The notes beneath the pieces are model-generated. The model was given only the letters and a program-made list of their open reading frames with translations. It was not told where the DNA came from and ran no database searches. From Azoarcus sp. (GTDB lineage Bacteria; Pseudomonadota; Gammaproteobacteria; Burkholderiales; Rhodocyclaceae): a DNA stretch of 51,695 nucleotides. The DNA lies in contig DYFV01000035.1 of assembly GCA_020725025.1 (NCBI GenBank), positions 1 to 51,695 of the forward strand, read 5' to 3'. A program made the position numbers and the translations under genes. This document shows positions 26,134 to 34,216 of the stretch, piece after piece (the stretch's first letter is position 1; every line of letters begins with the position of its first letter).

Positions 26134-26970
26134 CTATCCCTTCACCGCCCCCGCCGTCAGCCCCGACACGATGCGCCGCTGGAAGACGAGCACCAGCACG
26201 ATGAGGGGCACCGTCACCACCACCGAGGCCGCCATGATGTGGCCCCAGGGCAGCTCGTAGGCGGTCGCGCCCGAGATGAGCGCGATCGCCACCGGCACCG
26301 TTCGCATCTCCGAGGTCAGGGTGAAGGTGAGCGCGAAGAGGAACTCGTTCCAGGCGGCGATGAAGGCGAGCAGCCCGGTGGTGACGAAGGCCGGCCCCAT
26401 GAGCGGCAGGAAGACCCGCGTGACGATGGTCACGGGTCCGGCGCCGTCCACGATCGCCGCCTCCTCCAGTTCCCGCGGGAGCTCCCGCATGAAGGTGGTG
26501 AGCACCCACACGGTGAAGGGCAGCGTGAAGAGGGTGTACGAGAAGGTCAGCGCCAGCAGGTTGTTGTAGAGCCCCATCGCCCGGATCAGCTCGAACATCC
26601 CGGAGAGTACCGCGATCTGCGGGAACATCGAGACGCCCAGCACGGCCAGCAGCAGCAAGCCCCGCCCGCGGAAATGCACCCGCCCCAGGGCCCAGGCCGC
26701 GCTCACCGCCAGTACCAGCGAGAGGGCCACGGTCGAAGTCGCCACCAGGATGGAATTGAGGATGTTCCGCCCGAAGGGCTGCTCGCGGAAGATCGCGAGG
26801 TAGTTGTCCCACGCGGGCGCGTCCGGCCAGGCCTCGACGGCGAAGAGCGCGGAGCCGCTCTTGAGGGAAGAGACCACCGCCCAGTAGAACGGGAAGACCG
26901 TGTAGACCAGCACCGCCGCCAGGAAGAGGAAAAAGCCCACACGGGCCGCCAGTCTGCGCAATCGCCGCAT
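26134..26970 (-). CDS. ABC sugar transporter permease (MalG-like)
   Basis: This 278-residue inner-membrane permease has six hydrophobic helices. The EAA loop reads [24 protein letters not shown] (about residues 170-193) and contacts the ATPase. It starts [12 protein letters not shown], a positive-inside N-terminus, and the first helix [20 protein letters not shown] is typical for MalG-type subunits. It begins four bases after the other permease ends. It forms the membrane channel with the 26975-27895 gene product. Confidence 0.93.
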   Translation of the reverse strand: MRRLRRLAARVGFFLFLAAVLVYTVFPFYWAVVSSLKSGSALFAVEAWPDAPAWDNYLAIFREQPFGRNILNSILVATSTVALSLVLAVSAAWALGRVHFRGRGLLLLAVLGVSMFPQIAVLSGMFELIRAMGLYNNLLALTFSYTLFTLPFTVWVLTTFMRELPRELEEAAIVDGAGPVTIVTRVFLPLMGPAFVTTGLLAFIAAWNEFLFALTFTLTSEMRTVPVAIALISGATAYELPWGHIMAASVVVTVPLIVLVLVFQRRIVSGLTAGAVKG

Positions 26971-26974
26971 CCGC

Positions 26975-27895
26975 TCAGCCCTCCTCGCGCCCCACCCGGG
27001 CGAGGGTGAGGTAGATCACCGTAACCATCGCGATCACCAGGAAGAGCAGCGTCGCCGCCGCCGAGCCGTAGCCAACATCCTGGAAATCCACCAGCTGCTG
27101 GCGCGCATAGACCGACATGGACATGGTGGCAGGGCTGTTCCCGGTCATGACGTAGATGACGTCGAAGACCCGCAGCGCATCCAGCAGGCGAAAGATCACC
27201 GCCACCACCAGCGCCGGTTTCAGCAGCGGCAGCGTGATCCGGAAGAACACTTTCACCGGATGCACCCCGTCCACCCGCGCGCTCTCGTAGCACTCCCGCG
27301 GCAGCATCTGCAGTCCGGCCAGGAGCAGGAGCGCCATGAAGGGGGTCGACTTCCACACGTCCACCAGGATGATGGCCAGCAGCGCCGTGTCCGGCGAAGC
27401 GGTCCACGCCACCGGGGCGTCGACGAGCCCCAGCCCGAGCAACATGTGATTCAGCACGCCGAACACGTCGTTGTACATCCATGACCACATCTTGGCCGAG
27501 ACGACGGTGGGGATGGCCCAGGGGATCAGCACCGCCGCCCGCAGCAGCCCACGGGCCGGAAAGCGCGCGTTGAGCGCGAGCGCGATGGCGAGCCCGAGGA
27601 CCGTCTCCAGGGCCACCGACACGCCGGCGAACACCAGCGTGTTCCGGACCGCCTGCCACCAGTCCGGATCTTCCAGCAGGTAGCGGTAGTTCTCGAGCCC
27701 GATGAAGGCGCTGTCGGAAAGGGCCGCGAGGCCCGCGTCGGTGAAGCCGAACCAGATCGTGCGCGCCAGCGGCCAGCCGGCCACCAGCGCCAGCACCGCC
27801 AGCATCGGCAGGAGAAAGACCCAGGCCGCGCGCACCCGCCGGCGGGCGAGGGGCGAAGCGGCGGCGCGTAGCGTGTCGGCGGCCTCGCCCGCCAC
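26975..27895 (-). CDS. ABC sugar transporter permease (MalF-like)
   Basis: This 306-residue permease has six hydrophobic helices. The EAA loop contains [20 protein letters not shown] (about residues 205-224) followed by TLPLLKP. The N-terminal helix is [21 protein letters not shown]. The GTG start at 27895 overlaps the binding-protein stop by one base (TAGTG), so the genes are coupled. It resembles trehalose/maltose or other oligosaccharide importers of the MalFGK type. Confidence 0.93.
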   Translation of the reverse strand: MAGEAADTLRAAASPLARRRVRAAWVFLLPMLAVLALVAGWPLARTIWFGFTDAGLAALSDSAFIGLENYRYLLEDPDWWQAVRNTLVFAGVSVALETVLGLAIALALNARFPARGLLRAAVLIPWAIPTVVSAKMWSWMYNDVFGVLNHMLLGLGLVDAPVAWTASPDTALLAIILVDVWKSTPFMALLLLAGLQMLPRECYESARVDGVHPVKVFFRITLPLLKPALVVAVIFRLLDALRVFDVIYVMTGNSPATMSMSVYARQQLVDFQDVGYGSAAATLLFLVIAMVTVIYLTLARVGREEG

Positions 27896-29175
27896 TACCA
27901 GCGCCCGCCCCGCGACACCCGCGACAGGCGCCGCTCCAGTCCCTGAAGCGCCGACCTCGGCTCGGCGCGGCCGGAGAGCACCTGGTGCACCGCCGTGTGG
28001 AAGTCCGCGCTCACCCGGTTGTAGCGATCGCCGGTGACGCGCGAGGGCCGGGCCACCGCGTGGGTGAAGGTCTCGTAGAGGCTGCCGAAGAAGGGCACCG
28101 CCGCAAGCACTGCCTCATCCTTGTAGAGCGCCGGGATGGTCGGGTTGTAGGCGCCCTCGATGGCGCGCCGCTTCTGCTCGGCCTCGCTGGCGAGGAAGCG
28201 CACCAGATCGGCGGCGATCTCCGGGTGGGCGGAGTGTTTCGATACCGCGAGCTGCCAGCCGCCCAGCGCCGCCGCGTGCCGGCCGCCCTCCCCGCCGCGC
28301 GGCAGGGCCACTACCCCGACCTTGTCCTTCACGGCGCTGTCGGGCGCCTGCGCCAGCGCCCAGGCGTAGGGCCAGTTGCGCATGAAGACCGCGTTGCCGG
28401 ACTGGAACACGCCGCGGCTCTCCTCCTCGTCGTAGTTGAGCACGCCCTGGGGCGCGATGTCCCCGACCCAGCTCGCCGCGAGCTTCAGTGCCTCGGCCGC
28501 GCGCGGGTTGTCCACCGTGATCTTGCCGTCGTCGCCCACGATGGTCCCGCCGCCGAAGCTCGCGATCCACTCCAGAGCGTTGCAGGTAAGCCCCTCATAG
28601 GCGCGCCCCTGGAACACGAAGCCCTGCATCCGCTCGTTGCCCGCCGCCCGCTCGGCCCGCTGGATCTCGCGCGCGGTCTCGGTGAGCGCTTGCCAGGTCG
28701 CGGGGGGCTGCTTGCCGTACTTCTCGAGCAGGTCGCGCCGGTAGTAGAGCACCCCGGCGTCGGTGAACCACGGCATGGCGACGAGCTTGCCGCCCACGGT
28801 GTTGTTCTCGACGATCGCCGGAAAATGCTTCGCGACCTCGTCCTGGCCCACGTGCGGGGCCAGGTCGATGAACTGGCTGGCGAGGATGCCGGGCCACACG
28901 ACGTCGATCTGGAACACGTCGATGTCGGACGAGCCGGCGGCGAGGATCTGCTGGTAGAGCGCGAGGCGTTCCGTCGCGGAGTGCGGCGTCGACACCACCC
29001 GGACCTCGTGTCCGGTCTTGGCCGACCAGGCCGCGACGCCCTCGCGGCACAGCTCCAGCTCCCGACCGAGTGCGCCGCAGGAGATCGAGATCGAGGCCGC
29101 CTGGGCGCCCTGGATCGAGGCGGCGGCAAGGGCCGCAAGGGCCGTCGCGCGCAGCAGGGTGAGGATGTTGGGCAT
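27895..29175 (-). CDS. ABC transporter sugar-binding protein
   Basis: This 426-residue extracellular solute-binding protein (family 1) presents a carbohydrate to the permeases. It has a Sec signal peptide (LLRATALAALAAASIQGAQA) ending near residue 27. Typical segments are QIDVVWPGILASQFIDL, AMPWFTDAGVLYYRRDLLEKYG and AFMRNWPYAW. The overall pattern is close to trehalose/maltose-binding ThuE-like proteins, but the sugar cannot be fixed from sequence. It is the first gene of the importer operon, and ATG 29175 gives a normal signal peptide. Confidence 0.93.
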   Translation of the reverse strand: MPNILTLLRATALAALAAASIQGAQAASISISCGALGRELELCREGVAAWSAKTGHEVRVVSTPHSATERLALYQQILAAGSSDIDVFQIDVVWPGILASQFIDLAPHVGQDEVAKHFPAIVENNTVGGKLVAMPWFTDAGVLYYRRDLLEKYGKQPPATWQALTETAREIQRAERAAGNERMQGFVFQGRAYEGLTCNALEWIASFGGGTIVGDDGKITVDNPRAAEALKLAASWVGDIAPQGVLNYDEEESRGVFQSGNAVFMRNWPYAWALAQAPDSAVKDKVGVVALPRGGEGGRHAAALGGWQLAVSKHSAHPEIAADLVRFLASEAEQKRRAIEGAYNPTIPALYKDEAVLAAVPFFGSLYETFTHAVARPSRVTGDRYNRVSADFHTAVHQVLSGRAEPRSALQGLERRLSRVSRGGRW

Positions 29176-29258
29176 CCGTGGTCTCCCCCGTTTCTTGTTC
29201 GAGCCCGGCCTAGGGTAATACAAGACCGGGGGAGGGCAAAATGCAGAGCGGTTGGCAG

Positions 29259-29350
29259 CGTAGCGCGGACGGAGCCGAAGGCGGACTCCCGGGGCGGCAA
29301 CGGAAGGATCACCGTCCCCCCGGATTCTCTCGCCCTCCATCCGGGCCACG
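29259..29350. repeat. BIME-like inverted repeat pair, copy B (diverged)
   Basis: Units 29259-29293 (begins CGTAGCGCGGACGGAG) and 29316-29350 (ends CTCCATCCGGGCCACG) are inverted to each other and match copies A and C imperfectly. It lies between the stop of the CheW-fusion gene and the start of the sugar-binding-protein gene. Confidence 0.6.
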
Positions 29351-29355
29351 AGAGG

Positions 29356-31992
29356 CTAGCGGGCCTCCAGGCGCAGGATCGGGAGCTCGAGCGTCTCGGT
29401 CCTTTCCCCGATCCCCGTCAGCCGCCGCAGCACCGCCGCCGCCGACAGGATCACCAGGATCCGCCGATCCGATCCGCCCGGCAGGGGCTTCACCAGGCTC
29501 TCGGTCAGGGACTGCCCGCGTCCGTTCATCATCGACGGCACCGCCTCGATGCGGCTGCGGGCGATCTCGGGGATCTCGCCCAGGTCGTCCACCAGGATCC
29601 CGAACTTCGCCTCGCATTCCGGCACCTGCAGCACCACGATCTGCCCGTCCCCGGCGAGCGGTGCGCGCCCCGGCAGCACCGCGGAGAGGTCGAAGACGCT
29701 GATCGCCTGGTCGCGGTACATCACGCAGCCGCGCACCCAGTCGGGCATGCCGGGGACCGCGGTGACCTGCTGGCGGTCGAGGGCCTCCACCACGTTCTCC
29801 GAGCGCACGCCGTACCATGCGCCGCCGATATGGAAGGTCGCCACCTCCACCGCGTCCTCGCCGCCGGTCTGGCGCACGGCGTACTCGGCGGCCTGCTCGG
29901 AGCGCACCGAGCGCCCGCCCGCGGCCGGCACATGATCGGAGAGCGGCACCAGCACCAGGGCCACCACATCGTTGCGGTAGCGGTCGTCGGGGCCCTTGTA
30001 CTCGCGATAGCCCGCCGACATGCGCGAGCCCACGGCGTAGTAGCGGTCGCGGAAGACGATGATGTTGGCGTGCTCCTCGCCCGGCGCGAGGTCGAGGAAC
30101 TCGCGCCCGAGCTCCAGGCGCATGCCGGGGACGAGCGCCGGGTCGGTGCTCGCCACGATGCGGCCGTCGCGCTCGGCGAAGACCGCGAAGGCACCGTCCA
30201 CCACGCCGCCGTTCTCCTTGCGCGGCAGCGCGTCGTGCAGCATGGCGACGAGCTGCGGCGCGGCGTCGAAGACGATGGCGATGCCGCCCACCGGCTCGCC
30301 GCGCCCGTCCGGGGCACGGATCGCGGCGGAATAGACGTAGGTCGCCTCGCCGCCGTAGAGCGGGCTCGGCCCGAAGGGCGAGACGCAGTAGCTCTGGGTG
30401 TCGGGCAGCGCCAGGGTCTCGCGCACCCACTCGGCGGGCAGCGCCTGGCCGATGAGCTCCGTGTAGGCCGGGTTCGAGACCGCCACCACCCGAGCCGAGG
30501 AATCGAACACCATCAGGTTGGAATAGACGGTGTACAGCCGGTTGATGGTGCGCAGGATGCCGGTGAGCCGGTCGCGCTGGGTGTGGCCGAGCGCCCCGCC
30601 GCTCGCCAGCGTCCCGCGGAAGGCGCTGGTGAGCGCCCACCAGCGGCAGTCGTTGGCGCGCTCGTAGAGGTTGCGGTCCATGATGTCCATCGCCAGCGCG
30701 GCCTTGGCGGCGCAGTCGTAGAGCACCGAGGAGACCACCGTCTCGTACAGGTTGGTGGTCGAGTCGCTGAAGACGTTGCGCGTGCGCACACCGGTGCTGC
30801 CGATTTCCCACAGCAGCACCTTGGCGAAGGAGGTGTTGAAGGCGTAGCCGTCGCGCCGCAGCCACAGGTTGCCGTTCCACACGGCGCGGTTCAGCTCGCG
30901 CTGGATGGTGCCGGCGCGCTCGGGAATGGCGCGCAGCGCGGGCGAGAACAGCGTCGCCGTCTCCAGCACGCCGGCGCGCACGTCCTCCGGCACGGCGTCC
31001 AGCTCGTGGGCCACCGCCATGTCGAAGGCGTGCTCCAGCGGTGCCAGCGCATGCCCCACCCAGCCGGGGCCGGCGTAGCCCTGGTAGCCGTGGGTCTCGC
31101 GGGTGGTGGCGAGATACTCGCGCCCGGCGAAGCGCACGATGCGGCAGTCGTCGCCCACCGCGCGCTCCAGCCGTGCACCCACCGGGAACTGGTACACGTC
31201 GCTGCTCGCGATGACGCGGCCGGCATCGTCGAGCACGGTGATCACCGTCCAGTCGTCCTCGTCCAGCAGCCCCTCGAAGATGCGCCGGCACTCGTCCTCC
31301 AGCCGGAAGCACAGGCACAGCACGCCCACCGGCCGGCTTCCGTCGCGCGACATCACGCGGTAGGCGTAGATCAGCGGCATGCTCTCGCGGGGCAGGAGGT
31401 CGGTGGCGCGGAACACCTCCAGGTAGGCGGCATCGGTCGCGAGCGCCTCGGCCACCAGCGGGTCGGCCGAGCGGGTGACGGGGTTGGCCCCGTCGAGCTG
31501 TGCCAGCAGTTCACCGTCGGGTGCGAGCAGGATGATGTTGTGATAGACGGAGTACTTGCGCACGTACTCGTCGAAGCGTGCCACCAGCGCCGTGCGGCGC
31601 CCCGCGTCGAGCGTCTCCGGTGCCTGCGCGGCGGCCTCGGCGAAGGCGCGGATGTCCTCGTCGGTGGCGAGGAAGCCGATGTCCGCGGTGCGCTCGAAGA
31701 GGTTCCTCACCAGGATGTCGATCGCCACCCGCGCGTCCGAACCGAGGCTCAGCACCGCCTTGCGCCGCAGCTCCTGTCCGAGCTGGCCGAGGAGCTCGCC
31801 GGCCAGATCGTTGAAGTCGGTGCGCATGCGGGTGATGTCGGTCCCGGCGCACAGCAGCTGCCCGAGCAGCGTGAGGTTGTCGTAGACGGACTGGATGTCG
31901 CGCAGCTTCGCCTGATCCTCGTGCAGGCTGCGCATGAAACGGGTGAGATGGGCGGGGTCTGGGGTACGCCGTGCGGTTTGGCGTTTCGGCAT
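29356..31992 (-). CDS. Large soluble sensor with tandem Cache-like modules and C-terminal CheW domain
   Basis: The 878-residue protein ends in a CheW domain (about residues 724-865, starting VEVATFHIGGAWYGVRSENV), which would couple to CheA and chemoreceptors. Before it are two homologous sensor modules, about residues 85-330 and 436-695. Their helices align (AIDILVRNLFERTAD with AMDIMDRNLYERAND), as do their later strands (DDAGRVIASSD with ERDGRIVASTD), so the region is an internal duplication resembling double-Cache domains. No transmembrane helix or signal peptide is seen, so the sensor is probably cytoplasmic. ATG 31992 has AGGAG seven bases upstream. A sigma-54 promoter lies 36-52 bp upstream. 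It is not near che genes here. The ligand is unknown. Confidence 0.88.
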   Translation of the reverse strand: MPKRQTARRTPDPAHLTRFMRSLHEDQAKLRDIQSVYDNLTLLGQLLCAGTDITRMRTDFNDLAGELLGQLGQELRRKAVLSLGSDARVAIDILVRNLFERTADIGFLATDEDIRAFAEAAAQAPETLDAGRRTALVARFDEYVRKYSVYHNIILLAPDGELLAQLDGANPVTRSADPLVAEALATDAAYLEVFRATDLLPRESMPLIYAYRVMSRDGSRPVGVLCLCFRLEDECRRIFEGLLDEDDWTVITVLDDAGRVIASSDVYQFPVGARLERAVGDDCRIVRFAGREYLATTRETHGYQGYAGPGWVGHALAPLEHAFDMAVAHELDAVPEDVRAGVLETATLFSPALRAIPERAGTIQRELNRAVWNGNLWLRRDGYAFNTSFAKVLLWEIGSTGVRTRNVFSDSTTNLYETVVSSVLYDCAAKAALAMDIMDRNLYERANDCRWWALTSAFRGTLASGGALGHTQRDRLTGILRTINRLYTVYSNLMVFDSSARVVAVSNPAYTELIGQALPAEWVRETLALPDTQSYCVSPFGPSPLYGGEATYVYSAAIRAPDGRGEPVGGIAIVFDAAPQLVAMLHDALPRKENGGVVDGAFAVFAERDGRIVASTDPALVPGMRLELGREFLDLAPGEEHANIIVFRDRYYAVGSRMSAGYREYKGPDDRYRNDVVALVLVPLSDHVPAAGGRSVRSEQAAEYAVRQTGGEDAVEVATFHIGGAWYGVRSENVVEALDRQQVTAVPGMPDWVRGCVMYRDQAISVFDLSAVLPGRAPLAGDGQIVVLQVPECEAKFGILVDDLGEIPEIARSRIEAVPSMMNGRGQSLTESLVKPLPGGSDRRILVILSAAAVLRRLTGIGERTETLELPILRLEAR

Positions 31993-32027
31993 GATGCGGC
32001 TCCTGGTTCGAGTTCTGGCTGGCACAT

Positions 32028-32044
32028 CGCAACCCCCATGCCAG
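32028..32044 (-). promoter_or_regulatory. Sigma-54 (RpoN) promoter of the Cache-CheW gene
   Basis: The minus strand reads CTGGCATGGGGGTTGCG, matching YTGGCACGRNNNTTGCW at nearly every position with GG and GC ten bases apart. The predicted start near 32017 gives a 25-nt leader. Two short inverted repeats upstream, 32083-32095 (ATGCT / AGCAT) and 32139-32153 (GCACC / GGTGC), are possible activator sites. Confidence 0.75.
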
Positions 32045-32173
32045 CCTGCCCGAAACTCATAAGCCGCTGATATCGCGAAAACATGCTGAAAGCATCGCCC
32101 CGCTGCCGCACCGCGTCCCGCTCCGCGCGGTCGCGCACGCACCGTTCTGGTGCAGCGCAACAACATCGGGGAA

Positions 32174-33232
32174 TCACATGGCGCGTGCCGGCCCCGCCGG
32201 CCGGTTCCTGCCCCGTCGCCGCTCGGTCCGCTCGCGCACCGGCGGCGCCTTGGCCGCCTCGCTGCGCTCGAGGATCATCGCGTGGGTCTCCGCCACCGAG
32301 GCCGCGAGCGGCCCGCCGAGGGCGCGCGCGCGCTCGATCCACGCCAGCGCCTCGCGGTTGTCGCCCGCCTCCGAGAGCACGTGCGCGAGGTTGTTCAGCA
32401 CCGCCACCGACTCCGGATGCCGCTGCGCGGCCGTCCTCAGGGTCATCGCCGCCCCCAGCAGGTCGCCCGCGGCATACTGCATGTTGGCGAGCCCCAGCGC
32501 CGCCACCGAGTTGTCCGGCCAGCGCTCCAGGAAGGCGGCATAGGCCTCGCGCGCCGCCACCGCGTCGCCGCCCCGCTCCATCGCCGTCACCGCGGCAAGC
32601 CAGGACTGCTCGTCGGCCGTCACCGGGATGCGATCCGGCGGCATCGCCACCATCGCCCAGTAGTCGCTGTCCTTCCAGGTGTACTCGAAGACGCTGAACG
32701 GAATCACCAGCCGCGGCTTCTCCCCCGAGCGCAGCATCAGCTCACGCCGCTCGAAGTCGTAGCCCGCCACCACCGCGTAGTGCCAGATCGGGAACGGGCC
32801 GGCACCGTAGTTCTGCAGCACGATCACCGGCGTGCCCGCCGCCACCTCCCGCAGCATCGCCTCGAAGCGCGGCGCCAGCTGGTAGGACACCCGCCCGTAG
32901 CGCCGGGCGGCGGCGAGCATCTCGATCTGCAGGCTGCCCTTGCGCGCCGGAATGTAGACCTGCTCGACGAGTTCGTCGGGCGTCACCGCCACCTCGGTGC
33001 TCGCCAGGGCCGTCGCCAGCGCCGCCGGGCCGCACTGGTAGTCTTTCTGGGGGAAGAAGGGCACCGTGAAGAGCTCGGTTTGCGCGGGCAAGCCTTGCGG
33101 CCGGGCCTCGCGCAGCGCGGTGGCCTGGGGCACGATGGACGCGCAGCCGCCGAACAGCGTCGCGCACAACGCAAGAGCGCCCGCGGTCAGGCGGGCGCTC
33201 TTCCACACATCGCGAAACCTCGCGAAGCTCAC
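32174..33232 (-). CDS. PA2778-family cysteine peptidase-like lipoprotein with TPRs
   Basis: This 352-residue protein matches the PA2778 family. It has a signal segment ending in the lipobox-like LFGGC, so it is probably an outer-envelope lipoprotein. A C39-like papain-fold domain follows with QKDYQCGPAALATALAS (Cys nucleophile near residue 72) and WHYAVVAGYD (His), the peptidase dyad. From about residue 200 to the end there are TPR-like repeats (NSVAALGLANMQYAAGDL, SVAVLNNLAHVLSEAGD). The GTG start at 33232 overlaps the PA2779 stop as GTGA; an alternative GTG lies 11 codons downstream. Families PA2778 and PA2779 usually occur together, and their biological substrate is not known. Confidence 0.88.
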   Translation of the reverse strand: MSFARFRDVWKSARLTAGALALCATLFGGCASIVPQATALREARPQGLPAQTELFTVPFFPQKDYQCGPAALATALASTEVAVTPDELVEQVYIPARKGSLQIEMLAAARRYGRVSYQLAPRFEAMLREVAAGTPVIVLQNYGAGPFPIWHYAVVAGYDFERRELMLRSGEKPRLVIPFSVFEYTWKDSDYWAMVAMPPDRIPVTADEQSWLAAVTAMERGGDAVAAREAYAAFLERWPDNSVAALGLANMQYAAGDLLGAAMTLRTAAQRHPESVAVLNNLAHVLSEAGDNREALAWIERARALGGPLAASVAETHAMILERSEAAKAPPVRERTERRRGRNRPAGPARAM

Positions 33233-33588
33233 TTCCAGAGGAACCACACGACGACGGCGACGATGGCGATCGCGGCCGCCCATTCCCAACCGGACCCCGC
33301 ACCGGCGGGCAGCGAGTCGATGCGGTTCGCCATGGCGCGGACTTCCCCGTCGCTCATGGCCGCCACGCGCGCACGGGCATCCCGGGGATCGACCCCCAGC
33401 GCGGAGAGCTGGCTCGACACGTCGGCACGGGAGAGGGCCGCCAACACCGCGTTACGCTCCGCCTGGGCACCTGCCACGGCCATCGCCTGTTCCGTGCCCA
33501 CCATCCCCGCCCACGATCCGTGGATCGGCAGCATGAACATCGACACGATCAACATGCGACACAGCATTCTGATTGTTAAGCTTTTCAT
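33229..33588 (-). CDS. PA2779-family small membrane protein
   Basis: This 119-residue protein has an N-terminal signal or anchor (MLCRMLIVSMFMLPIHGSWA), then a conserved helical core (ERNAVLAALSRADVSSQLSALGVDPRDARARVAAMSD). It ends in a C-terminal transmembrane helix (WAAAIAIVAVVVWFLWK). It is predicted to lie in the periplasm or inner membrane, held by the C-terminal helix. It precedes and overlaps the PA2778-type gene, so the two are likely partners. ATG 33588 has GGGGGTG upstream. Confidence 0.88.
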   Translation of the reverse strand: MKSLTIRMLCRMLIVSMFMLPIHGSWAGMVGTEQAMAVAGAQAERNAVLAALSRADVSSQLSALGVDPRDARARVAAMSDGEVRAMANRIDSLPAGAGSGWEWAAAIAIVAVVVWFLWK

Positions 33589-33829
33589 ATGCACCCCCAA
33601 GTGAAACACCACGAACCACAAGGCCGGACACCCTCGTCCGACCATGTCAGCATAGACAAGGAGGTCAGCGCCTGCAGGAAAGCCCCGCCCGCCCTTGTAA
33701 CCAGCGGCAACCGTGAAATGCTTCACCCCATTTCGGGCGCAAAGGTGCAAGAGTGGAATCAACTTCCGCGCTCGGGTGTCGTTATTGCATGTGACAGCCC
33801 CGAAACCGGATCTTGTCGTAGAGGCCATC

Positions 33830-34099
33830 ATGAGAAAGACCAATCTCGTCCTCGTGGAAGGCGCCCGCCGGGACGAAGCCCCGCATCGCTGGCACGGCAC
33901 CGTGGAGCTCGCCGTCACTCGCGCCATCGACGCAGGCTTCCATGTGGGACGCCAGGTACGCATCGGCAGCATTCCCGGCAGCGTGGTCGGCTACAACATC
34001 GCCCATTTCGGCCGCTTCGCCGGCGCGAGCTACCCGGTGCTGGTCCAGACCGAGTTCGGCGTGACGAAGTGCAGCCTGAGCGAGCTGGCCGCCGCATAG
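33830..34099 (+). CDS. Conserved hypothetical protein
   Basis: The 89-residue protein has no recognised domain. It is soluble, with a run of beta-type segments (HVGRQVRIGSIPGSVVGYNI, YPVLVQTEFGVTKCSL) that could form a small barrel. ATG 33830 has GAGG six bases upstream. It is divergent from PA2779 with 241 bp between them, and a BIME-like repeat follows. I cannot assign a function. Confidence 0.65.
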   Translation: MRKTNLVLVEGARRDEAPHRWHGTVELAVTRAIDAGFHVGRQVRIGSIPGSVVGYNIAHFGRFAGASYPVLVQTEFGVTKCSLSELAAA

Positions 34100-34122
34100 G
34101 GACCCCCGCAGGAACGTGCCGG

Positions 34123-34213
34123 CCCGGATGCAGGCTGCTGGCCGGAATCCGGGACCGATGCCGGGGGAGCCCGGCCTCGTCCCGGGGTTGCGCTGCGCTC
34201 CATCCTGGCTACG
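34123..34213. repeat. BIME-like inverted repeat pair, copy C
   Basis: Units 34123-34153 (begins CCCGGATGCAGGC, ends AATCCGGGA) and 34181-34213 (ends CCATCCTGGCTACG) are inverted to each other and share ends with copies A and B. They fill the space between two convergent genes. Confidence 0.75.
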
Positions 34214-34216
34214 GAG

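Noticed and set aside
27985..32070. Plus-strand open frame of 1361 codons opposite the binding protein and the Cache-CheW gene
   Set aside because: It spans two real genes on the other strand, has no domain motif, and arises from absence of stops in high-GC third positions.
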